Of a stretch of 8,713 bases of DNA, positions 1 to 4,581 are shown piece by piece. Below the pieces are notes generated by a model that saw only the letters and a program-made list of their open reading frames with translations, was not told where the DNA came from and made no database searches. This stretch comes from JAHJUB01 sp041653615 [NCBI: Candidatus Ratteibacteria bacterium] (GTDB taxonomy: Bacteria > Ratteibacteria > UBA8468 > MWAK01). Location of the stretch: positions 1 through 8,713 of the forward strand of contig JBAZEZ010000032.1 of the NCBI GenBank assembly GCA_041653615.1. The letters are read 5' to 3'. The translations under genes were made by a program, and so were the position numbers. Numbering within the stretch: the first letter of the stretch is position 1; every line of letters begins with the position of its first letter.

Positions 1-2
1 AG

Positions 3-95
3 GAAAGACCGCACAGTTCTCTGGGGAATTTAACACCCCGGGAATTTGCCCAGAAAGCGGAAATTTTGGCCGGCGGGGAGTGCTTTGCACTCTAA
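3..95 (+). CDS. IS3-family transposase OrfB, C-terminal fragment (runs off the left edge)
   Basis: Frame 3 is open from the window edge to a TAA at 93-95 and gives 30 residues. They begin with ERPHSSLGNLTPREFA, the typical end of the DDE integrase core of IS3-family OrfB proteins (commonly RPHSSLGYLTPxEFA). In intact members this protein cuts and joins the IS ends as a fusion with OrfA made by frameshifting. Only the tail is visible, so the catalytic DDE residues cannot be checked. The last seven residues (GGECFAL) follow the conserved motif as a short unconserved tail. The call rests on one short but characteristic motif plus an IS-like terminal repeat just downstream. Confidence 0.8.
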   Translation, partial: ERPHSSLGNLTPREFAQKAEILAGGECFAL

Positions 96-101
96 ATAAG
101 G

Positions 102-126
102 TGGTCCTAAAGACGGGGTAAGGTCA
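102..126 (+). repeat. Putative right terminal inverted repeat of the IS3-family element
   Basis: This 25-bp stretch starts TGGTCCTAAAG, contains GGGG and ends GGTCA. Read inward from the outer end it is TGACCTTACCCC, which fits the 5'-TG...CA-3' termini of IS3-family elements. The partner repeat would be outside the window, so the boundary is inferred from the motif and from its position after the transposase stop. Confidence 0.6.
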
Positions 127-182
127 CCTTTTCTTCACTGGAACGGCTGCCTTGAAATTTTCTTGATGATAACTCTTGCACC

Positions 183-305
183 ATTTGGGCTAATATCTTC
201 ATAATGCGTATAAGCGTGGTAGAAGGTTTTTTTTGACAAGGTAATGGTAGAATACCGCTCTTGCCATTTTATCGGCTCCTGCAACGCTACGCAGTGGTAG
301 AATGA
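183..305 (+). repeat. Structured repeat, copy 1
   Basis: It shares four ordered blocks with copy 2 at nearly the same spacing: ATTTGGGCTAATAT (183), GGTAATGGTAG (240), TTGCCA (261) and CGGCTCC (273). It can fold: GCGT (206-209) and AGCGT (213-217) pair with the continuous 284-292 arm, leaving a 3-nt bulge, and CAAG (237-240) can pair with CTTG (260-263). TGGTAGAA occurs three times (217, 245, 295). Weaker similarity to copy 2 continues on both sides, to about 150 and 356. The strand shown is arbitrary. Confidence 0.6.
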
Positions 306-462
306 AGGCTTTATGGGTCTTGAATAGGGCAAATTCGAAAGATTCAATTTCAGAAACATTTTTTTACTGGAAGGATTTACCTAAAATTTTCTCTTGTATT
401 TTCATATTTTGCGTGATGTTCTTATATATTATATATATTATATAAAGAGAGGGATAAAAGAA

Positions 463-484
463 GGGCTTTACTAAAGTAAAGCCC
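463..484. repeat. Perfect 9-bp inverted repeat (hairpin)
   Basis: GGGCTTTAC and GTAAAGCCC flank a TAAA loop. On the + strand the downstream bases (GATATATTC) are not a U-tract. On the - strand the hairpin is followed by a mixed T-rich run. It could therefore be a weak terminator, probably for - strand transcripts, or a protein-binding palindrome. Confidence 0.6.
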
Positions 485-571
485 GATATATTCAATTCCA
501 ATATAATTTAATATAAAGCATTATTTAAATATAGATATATATAAAGCAAAGCGTTTTATTTGGAAACTGAA

Positions 572-597
572 AAGCGTAACGTAATACTACTACGCTT
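572..597. repeat. Short hairpin sharing the foot of the structured repeat
   Basis: AAGCGTA (572-578) pairs perfectly with TACGCTT (591-597) over a 12-nt loop. The 5' arm continues as AAGCGTAACG, matching AAACGTAACG of copy 2 at 779. The 3' arm CTACGCTT matches CTACGTTT at 850. The one difference in each arm keeps the pairing (G-C here, A-T there). It looks like a miniature of the same hairpin family. Confidence 0.5.
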
Positions 598-623
598 CGC
601 TTATGAAGCAAAAGATTTTAAGG

Positions 624-639
624 GAGTTAAAGTTAACTC
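624..639. repeat. Inverted repeat GAGTTAA / TTAACTC
   Basis: Seven-base arms are separated by AG, giving a near-continuous palindrome. The spacing suits a dimeric DNA-binding protein better than an RNA hairpin, but no target promoter is evident next to it. Confidence 0.4.
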
Positions 640-649
640 AAGCAAATGA

Positions 650-670
650 GGGAATAAGATTTATATTCCC
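650..670. repeat. Inverted repeat GGGAATA / TATTCCC (hairpin)
   Basis: Perfect 7-bp arms flank a 7-nt AGATTTA loop. No T-run follows on either strand, so an intrinsic terminator is unlikely. Confidence 0.45.
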
Positions 671-750
671 GAATAGTATTAGATAAGATGAGATAAAGCA
701 AGAGAAGAGAAGGAAGCCTGTGTGGAAAAATTTCGTGGGACAAGAATCAA

Positions 751-875
751 ATTTGGGCTAATATGGTTAGAATGCAATAAACGTAACGGGAGGGTTTTTT
801 ATTGGCAGGGTAATGGTAGTATATGTTTTTGCCAAAATACCGGCTCCCGCTACGTTTAAAGGCGGTAAATGGATG
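751..875 (+). repeat. Structured repeat, copy 2
   Basis: It carries the same ordered blocks as copy 1: ATTTGGGCTAATAT (751), GGTAATGGTAG (809), TTGCCA (829) and CGGCTCC (841). The fold is strong: AAACGTA (779-785) pairs with TACGTTT (851-857), and CGGGAG (787-792) with CTCCCG (844-849). The stem continues with GGT/ACC and TTTT/AAAA around a T-T mismatch and closes with GGCA (804-807)/TGCC (830-833), leaving the conserved GGTAATGGTAG in the apical loop. Similarity continues weakly to about 937, just before the integrase start. Confidence 0.65.
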
Positions 876-947
876 TTCTAAAGGGCTGCATAAACCTGAA
901 AAACTCTATTTCACAAGATATTTTGAATTTCAGTAAGAATCTGGTAT

Positions 948-2033
948 ATGGGAATCTATAAAAAAGGCAAGAATTATTATATTGACTATTATGTTAACGG
1001 AAAGCGTAAAAGAGAGAAAATTGGACTCTCTAAATCTCTTGCGGAACTTGTTTTGAAAAAACGTAAAATTGAGATTGCAGAAGGTAAATTTTTGGATAAG
1101 AAGAAGGAAGAACGAACAAAGTTCAAAGATTTTGCCAACGAATTTATCGAAGTTTATGCTAAAAACAACAAGAAATCTTGGAAAAGAGATATTTTGAGCA
1201 TCAACAATTTGAATAAAAGTTTTGCAGATAAGTGTTTGTCGAGAATAACGCCGTATGAAATTGAAAACTACAAGAATAAGAGAAAGAATGATGGAGTGTC
1301 CGAAGCGACCATAAACAGAGAGTTGGCTTGTCTCAAAATTATATTCAGCAAAGCCGTTGAGTGGGGGAGGGTGATGGATAACCCAGTTAAGAGAATCAAA
1401 TTTTTTAGGGAAAACAACCAGAGGCAAAGATATTTACCGCCGGAAGAACTAAAAAGAGTGTTGAAAAATGCACGGGAACCATTCAAAACCATTATTTTAG
1501 TCGCTTTGGGTACTGGATTCAGACAGGCTAATGTTGTAAATTTACGATGGAAGGATATCAACCTTACCCAAAGAAAAATCTATTTAAATCAAGAAGATAC
1601 AAAATCAGGAGAGAGAGAATTTAAAGATATGATTGAGCCAGTTTATAACGCTCTATCAGACGTAAGACTTAATCAACAAATAAACAGTATAAATAGTGAG
1701 TATGTGTTTATTTCATCACGTAAGACGAAAATCGCCCAGGGTTCAGTCCAACATTATTTTAGGAAGTTGATGAAAAGATTGGACATTCCCGATTTCCATT
1801 TTCACGATTTAAGGCACGTTTACGGTTCCTATATGGCAATGTTCAGTAACAATCTACGGATTACACAGGAACTAATGGGACACAAATCCATACAGTCTAC
1901 TATGAGGTATGCCCACTTTATTAAAGATTACAAACAGGGTACAATAAAACGGTACGAGAAATGGATGGACACTTTTTGGACACCTGGTAAAGAGGAGGAG
2001 AAGGTAGAAACTGATAAAGTCCTTGTGGGATAA
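948..2033 (+). CDS. Tyrosine recombinase / phage-type integrase
   Basis: The 361-residue protein has the size and layout of phage and genomic-island integrases. It has an N-terminal arm-type DNA-binding region (about 1-50, GIYKKGKNYYIDYYVNGKR), a SAM-like core-binding domain (about 57-150) and a C-terminal catalytic domain (about 160-340). The catalytic set appears complete: R192 (TGFRQANVVNLRW), K219 (TKSG), H286 and R289 (HDLRH), H312 (MGHKS) and the nucleophile Y321 (MRYAH). It should cut and rejoin DNA at attachment sites through a 3'-phosphotyrosyl link. The start follows structured repeat copy 2 and has no clear ribosome binding site; the Arm domain beginning at residue 2 supports this ATG. 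The gene is much more AT-rich than the genes from 2307 onward and ends 7 bp before a tRNA-Ser, both typical of an integrated element. No excisionase or cargo gene was recognised. Confidence 0.93.
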   Translation: MGIYKKGKNYYIDYYVNGKRKREKIGLSKSLAELVLKKRKIEIAEGKFLDKKKEERTKFKDFANEFIEVYAKNNKKSWKRDILSINNLNKSFADKCLSRITPYEIENYKNKRKNDGVSEATINRELACLKIIFSKAVEWGRVMDNPVKRIKFFRENNQRQRYLPPEELKRVLKNAREPFKTIILVALGTGFRQANVVNLRWKDINLTQRKIYLNQEDTKSGEREFKDMIEPVYNALSDVRLNQQINSINSEYVFISSRKTKIAQGSVQHYFRKLMKRLDIPDFHFHDLRHVYGSYMAMFSNNLRITQELMGHKSIQSTMRYAHFIKDYKQGTIKRYEKWMDTFWTPGKEEEKVETDKVLVG

Positions 2034-2040
2034 TGGTTTC

Positions 2041-2127
2041 GGAGGGTTAGGCTAACGGTAAGTCAGCGGATTTGAAATCCGCCGGGCCTTAAAGCCCATG
2101 GGGGTTCGAATCCCTCACCCTCCGCCA
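2041..2127 (+). tRNA. tRNA-Ser (anticodon UGA)
   Basis: A complete cloverleaf with encoded CCA is visible. The acceptor GGAGGGT (2041-2047) pairs with ACCCTCC (2117-2123), followed by discriminator G2124 and CCA 2125-2127. The anticodon stem GCGGA/TCCGC encloses TTTGAAA with anticodon TGA at 2073-2075. A long variable arm (GGGC/GCCC, 2084-2097) and a T-arm with loop TTCGAAT (2105-2111) follow. The long variable arm plus UGA identifies serine, reading UCN codons. It is intact although it directly abuts the integrase gene on its 5' side, and part of its 3' end is repeated downstream. Confidence 0.95.
2107..2126 (+). repeat. Direct repeat, unit 1 (tRNA-Ser 3' end; attachment-site candidate)
   Basis: These 20 bases cover the T-loop to the acceptor and CC of the tRNA. 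They match 2230-2249 at 19 of 20 positions (C versus T near the end). tRNA 3' ends are the usual attB segment for tyrosine recombinases. Confidence 0.55.
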
Positions 2128-2140
2128 AGCTTACTTGTAC

Positions 2141-2165
2141 GGATTCGAACGGAGCGAAGTAAGGT
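2141..2165. repeat. Diverged 25-bp repeat, unit 1
   Basis: The segment around TCGAACGGAGCGAAGTAAG resembles 2202-2226 (TCGAACGTAGTGAAGTGAG) at about 18 of 25 positions. Both lie between the two copies of the tRNA tail. Next to it, GGTATTG (2163-2169) can pair with CAATACC (2185-2191). Confidence 0.45.
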
Positions 2166-2201
2166 ATTGCGACTGATTAAGGAACAATACCAGCGGGGGG
2201 C

Positions 2202-2226
2202 CGAGTCGAACGTAGTGAAGTGAGAC
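2202..2226. repeat. Diverged 25-bp repeat, unit 2
   Basis: Second copy of the TCGAACGnAGnGAAGTnAG motif, 61 bp after the first and just before the duplicated tRNA tail. It has the look of a REP-like intergenic repeat. Confidence 0.45.
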
Positions 2227-2229
2227 CGC

Positions 2230-2249
2230 CGAATCCCTCACCCTCTGCC
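2230..2249 (+). repeat. Direct repeat, unit 2 (copy of the tRNA-Ser 3' end)
   Basis: The segment begins CGAATCCCTCACCCTC and differs from 2107-2126 at one base. No other tRNA parts accompany it: no acceptor 5' strand or anticodon arm lies at the right distance upstream. It is therefore a tail duplication or attachment-site remnant, not a second tRNA. Confidence 0.55.
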
Positions 2250-2252
2250 TTT

Positions 2253-2287
2253 GCTCGCCGTAGCGAGCTTCGGCGGACAAAGTCCGC
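2253..2287. repeat. Two tandem short hairpins upstream of the methyltransferase
   Basis: GCTCGC (2253-2258) pairs with GCGAGC (2263-2268) around CGTA. GCGGAC (2273-2278) pairs with GTCCGC (2282-2287) around AAA. Neither is followed by a T-run, so they are more likely intergenic palindromes or leader structure than a terminator. Confidence 0.45.
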
Positions 2288-2306
2288 AGGAGATTAAAAA
2301 ACCGCG

Positions 2307-3002
2307 ATGAATAACGACTACAAGAGGTTCAGGGAGATTAAGAAACATTTTAGTTCGGAAGCCGGGGAATTTGATTCAATTATTACAGACAGAATTCCTT
2401 TTTACGGTTTGTTTATCAAAGCGCTGGTTAATATTTTGCCATTTAAAAAAGATGAAGCGATTAAGGTTGTTGACCTTGGTTGCGGTACAGGGACTGTGGC
2501 GTATCACGTAAAGGAAAAATTTTCCAACGCCGAGGTTGCCTGCGTAGATTTTTCGCCGGAGATGCTTGCATCAGCCAGAAAGAAGTTGGGTAGATATACA
2601 AATATTTTTTATTACGCAAGCGATGTGCTCGAGTTTGATTTCACGGGTTACGATGCGGTTTTATCATCGCTTTGTCTTCATCATATCGGTTCCGAAAAGG
2701 AGAAAAAAGATTTTTTTAAGAAAGTTTATAAGGAGATTTCACAGGAGGGGGTATTCTATATTTATGATGTGGTTCTGGCTTCTAATGGTGCGCTCCATGA
2801 TGTTTGCCTTGAAGAATGGAAAAGGTACATGGGTGAAAGATTGTCGCCCGAGGATATTGAAGAAACCGTACGCAAGTATCGCAGAGAAGACAGGCCGTTT
2901 GCTCTCATGGATGAACTCAAGTGGCTGGAAGAAGCCGGTTTTAAAGATGTTGACGTTATCTGCAAGTTTTATAACGGTGCTGTTTATGGAGGCATCAAGT
3001 AG
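2307..3002 (+). CDS. Class I SAM-dependent methyltransferase, CmoA-like
   Basis: The 231-residue protein has a Rossmann-type methyltransferase core. Motif I is VVDLGCGTGTV (54-64), an acidic residue ends strand 2 (D81 in ACVDFSPEML), D106 follows strand 3, and YDAVLSSLCLHHI (115-127) is the motif IV region. The IPFY segment before motif I and the C-terminal FYNGAVYGGIK resemble the CmoA group, which in Enterobacteria makes carboxy-SAM for wobble-uridine modification of tRNA. I cannot confirm carboxy-SAM-specific residues, so the substrate is unknown. AGGAG (2288-2292) lies 14 nt before the ATG, too far for a normal ribosome binding site. The gene is the first after the tRNA-Ser junction. A 62-bp gap separates it from rtcB. 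No signal peptide or membrane segment is seen, so it should be cytoplasmic. Confidence 0.85.
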   Translation: MNNDYKRFREIKKHFSSEAGEFDSIITDRIPFYGLFIKALVNILPFKKDEAIKVVDLGCGTGTVAYHVKEKFSNAEVACVDFSPEMLASARKKLGRYTNIFYYASDVLEFDFTGYDAVLSSLCLHHIGSEKEKKDFFKKVYKEISQEGVFYIYDVVLASNGALHDVCLEEWKRYMGERLSPEDIEETVRKYRREDRPFALMDELKWLEEAGFKDVDVICKFYNGAVYGGIK

Positions 3003-3028
3003 GGTTAGCATTTCTGCATGACCGACCA

Positions 3029-3041
3029 AATTTCTGAAATT
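3029..3041. promoter_or_regulatory. Possible operator and weak promoter before rtcB
   Basis: AATTTC and GAAATT flank a single T, forming a tight palindrome of the size bound by a dimeric repressor. It overlaps TTTCTG (3031-3036), which could be a -35 box 16 bp upstream of TATCCT (3053-3058). That spacing would put the transcript start on the A of the rtcB ATG. Each element alone is weak. Confidence 0.25.
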
Positions 3042-3064
3042 ACCGCAGTACGTATCCTTTCGCA

Positions 3065-4504
3065 ATGAACTATAAGTTAGAACGGATTGATGAGTATCGG
3101 GTTTTAATTCCGCAAGAGAAGGGGATGCGGGTGCCGGGGATGATTTACGCTTCGGAAAAGACGCTGTCAAAGGTCTGCGCGGACCGTTCTCCGGAGCAGG
3201 TGGCCAACGTGGCGCACTTGCCGGGAATTTTGCGTTATTCTCTGGCGATGCCGGATATTCACTGGGGGTACGGCGCGCCGATTGGCGGGGTGGCCGCTTT
3301 TGATTTGAAGGAAGGCGTGGTTGCGCCCGGTATCGTCGGGTACGATATTAATTGTGGAGTCAGGTTGCTGCGGACAAATCTGCGCAAGGAAGAGGTTGCC
3401 GGAAAGTTAAAGGAGTTGGTGGATGCATTGTACCGGGGCATCCCCTGCGGGGTCGGCGCCTCCGGGCAATTGGAACTTTCCCGGCCAAAATTGGTTAATG
3501 TTTTAAAGAACGGCGCGGCCTGGGCCGTAAAGAACGGCTATGGAAGTGAAGCGGAACTGGCGGTGCTGGAAGAGTCGGGCCGGTACAAACTGGCCAATCC
3601 GGACAAGGTTAGCAACTATGCCTGTCAGCGCGGAAGTGACCAATTGGGAACTCTGGGCAGCGGCAACCATTTTTTGGAGATACAAGAGGTTAAAGAGATA
3701 TTTGACAGCGAGGTTGCGGAAGTTTTCCATCTTTTTGCCGGTCAGGTTACGATTATGATTCATACCGGCAGCCGCGGCCTGGGCTACCAGGTGGCTGAAG
3801 ATTACTTGGTTTTATTCGGCAAGGTCGGTCGGAAATACGGTTTCTCCCTTCCTGACCAACAGTTGGTTTGCGCGCCAATTGAGTCGGAAGAGGGTGAGAG
3901 TTATCTGGGTGCAATGGCTGCGGCGGCCAATTTTGCCTGGGCGAACCGCCAGGTTATCGTTTTTCGGACTGCGGAAATCCTGAAGAAAATATTGGGAAAA
4001 AACGAAAAAGAAATTGGTCTGGCAACGGTTTATGATGTGGCGCATAATATTGCCAAAATCGAGGAACACATGTTTAATGGAAAGAAGATGAGGGTGCTGG
4101 TGCACCGCAAGGGAGCCACCCGCGCTTTTCCGGCTAACACTCCAGGCATACCGGATGTTTATGAAAAGGCGGGTCAGCCGGTTCTGATGCCCGGTACGAT
4201 GGGGACCGCTTCTTACGTGCTGGTTGGTACCGAAAGAGCGCTTTTGGAAACCTGGGGTTCCACCTGTCACGGTGCCGGACGTAATCTCTCGCGGCACGAA
4301 GCGGTGCGCCGGATGAAGGGCAGGTCGGCCATAGCGGAATTGGCTGCGGTTGGCGTGCTGGCGCGGGCGCCGCATCTTTCCGGATTGGCGGAGGAGATGC
4401 CGGAAGCATATAAAAACGTGGACGAGGTGGTTGAAATTGTTGAAGGCGGCGGTCTTTCGCGACGGGTCAGCCGGATGGTTCCGTTTGCGGTGATTAAAGG
4501 ATAA
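3065..4504 (+). CDS. rtcB: RNA-splicing ligase RtcB (3'-phosphate / 5'-hydroxyl RNA ligase)
   Basis: The 479-residue length is normal for full-length RtcB. RtcB joins RNA 3'-phosphate (or 2',3'-cyclic phosphate) ends to 5'-hydroxyl ends using GTP and Mn2+, in tRNA splicing in archaea and metazoa and in RNA repair in bacteria. The active-site motifs are present: GYDINCGVR (92-100, metal ligands D94 and C97), GSGNHFLE (198-205, H202), IHTGSRG (232-238, H233), DVAHN (H327) and GSTCHGAGR (398-406). H402 in the last motif is the residue that becomes guanylylated. The N-terminus (KLERIDEYRVLIP, then GMRVPG) matches the family and supports this ATG, although no Shine-Dalgarno sequence precedes it. 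No archease or rtcA gene is visible nearby. Its neighbours are a CmoA-like methyltransferase and etfB, so it is not in a classic rtc operon. Confidence 0.97.
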   Translation: MNYKLERIDEYRVLIPQEKGMRVPGMIYASEKTLSKVCADRSPEQVANVAHLPGILRYSLAMPDIHWGYGAPIGGVAAFDLKEGVVAPGIVGYDINCGVRLLRTNLRKEEVAGKLKELVDALYRGIPCGVGASGQLELSRPKLVNVLKNGAAWAVKNGYGSEAELAVLEESGRYKLANPDKVSNYACQRGSDQLGTLGSGNHFLEIQEVKEIFDSEVAEVFHLFAGQVTIMIHTGSRGLGYQVAEDYLVLFGKVGRKYGFSLPDQQLVCAPIESEEGESYLGAMAAAANFAWANRQVIVFRTAEILKKILGKNEKEIGLATVYDVAHNIAKIEEHMFNGKKMRVLVHRKGATRAFPANTPGIPDVYEKAGQPVLMPGTMGTASYVLVGTERALLETWGSTCHGAGRNLSRHEAVRRMKGRSAIAELAAVGVLARAPHLSGLAEEMPEAYKNVDEVVEIVEGGGLSRRVSRMVPFAVIKG

Positions 4505-4514
4505 ATGATATAAT
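4485..4514 (+). promoter_or_regulatory. Putative sigma70-type promoter for etfBA
   Basis: TATAAT (4509-4514) is a perfect -10 box. TTGCGG (4485-4490, inside the end of rtcB) could be the -35 with an 18-bp spacer, matching only the TTG of the consensus. The start would fall near 4521, giving a leader of about 60 nt that contains the palindrome before etfB. The surrounding AT-richness makes a chance TATAAT possible. Confidence 0.4.
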
Positions 4515-4537
4515 TTTTAATTTAAAATTTAAAAATT
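4512..4537. repeat. AT-rich inverted repeat AATTTTTAA / TTAAAAATT
   Basis: Perfect 9-base arms flank an 8-nt AT loop and overlap the putative -10 box. It sits directly before the REP-like palindrome. It is low-complexity sequence, so its meaning is uncertain. Confidence 0.4.
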
Positions 4538-4546
4538 TAGGATGAG

Positions 4547-4572
4547 ATTGCCGCGCAAAATGCGCTCGCAAT
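4547..4572. repeat. REP-like palindrome in the etfB leader
   Basis: ATTGC (4547-4551) pairs with GCAAT (4568-4572) and GCGCA (4553-4557) with TGCGC (4561-4565), around a small asymmetric bulge and an AAA loop. The flanks read GAG...GACC. The form GAGATTGC...GCAATGAC resembles dispersed intergenic palindromes that I know from many environmental bacterial genomes. It ends 9 nt before the etfB ATG, where a ribosome binding site would normally be. Confidence 0.6.
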
Positions 4573-4581
4573 GACCCTGCT

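Larger units (their letters stand above)
1..126 (+). mobile_element. Right end of an IS3-family insertion sequence (partial)
   Basis: The first 95 bases encode the C-terminus of an IS3-type transposase. About 30 bp after its stop lies a sequence ending in GGGGTAAGGTCA, which looks like an IS3-family right terminal repeat with the family's terminal CA. I place the outer end at about 126. The left end, the left inverted repeat and most of the transposase lie outside the window, so I cannot tell whether the copy is intact. The IS end is about 57 bp from the first copy of the structured repeat. Confidence 0.75.
127..947. other. Gene-poor, AT-rich, hairpin-rich region upstream of the integrase
   Basis: About 820 bp lie between the IS end and the integrase start with no ORF I would accept as a gene. 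The stretch is strongly AT-rich in its middle (for example 421-446 and 490-552). It contains two diverged copies of a structured element and four separate perfect inverted repeats, listed individually. No tRNA, CRISPR or recognisable riboswitch was seen. Such palindrome density beside a recombinase gene suggests noncoding function (recombination, replication or RNA structure), but none is proven. Confidence 0.6.

Noticed and set aside
2-121. Open reading frame in frame 2 at the left edge
   Set aside because: It overlaps the IS3 transposase tail in another frame and has no recognisable motif; the transposase frame explains the sequence.
206-300. tRNA-like features in the structured repeats (TGGTAGAA like a D-loop, TTGCCA like a Gly anticodon loop)
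   Set aside because: No acceptor stem, T-arm or consistent D-stem can be assembled in either copy; the long imperfect hairpin fits better.
135-359. 74-codon ORF on the - strand covering structured repeat copy 1
   Set aside because: The matching frame of copy 2 contains several stops, and the similarity between copies follows nucleotide blocks and hairpin pairing better than codons. I recognise no protein family. A genuine small protein in copy 1 is not excluded.
463-484. Strong intrinsic terminator
   Set aside because: The 9-bp hairpin is perfect but no T-run follows on the + strand and only a mixed one follows on the - strand; I kept it as an inverted repeat.
603-686. 27-residue ORF on the + strand (MKQKILRELKLTQ...)
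   Set aside because: It is short, has no ribosome binding site, spans two inverted repeats and resembles no known family; it can arise by chance in this AT-rich stretch.
206-857. Integron attC sites for the adjacent recombinase
   Set aside because: The stems lack the paired RYYYAAC/GTTRRRY ends of attC sites, and the recombinase looks like a phage/island integrase with an N-terminal arm domain, not IntI.
930-1427. 165-codon ORF on the - strand within the integrase gene
   Set aside because: It lies antisense to a well-supported integrase and shows no motif, so it is a shadow frame.
2128-2249. A second, degenerate tRNA after tRNA-Ser
   Set aside because: Only the 20-base tail matches; no 5' acceptor strand, anticodon arm or variable arm is present at the right distances.
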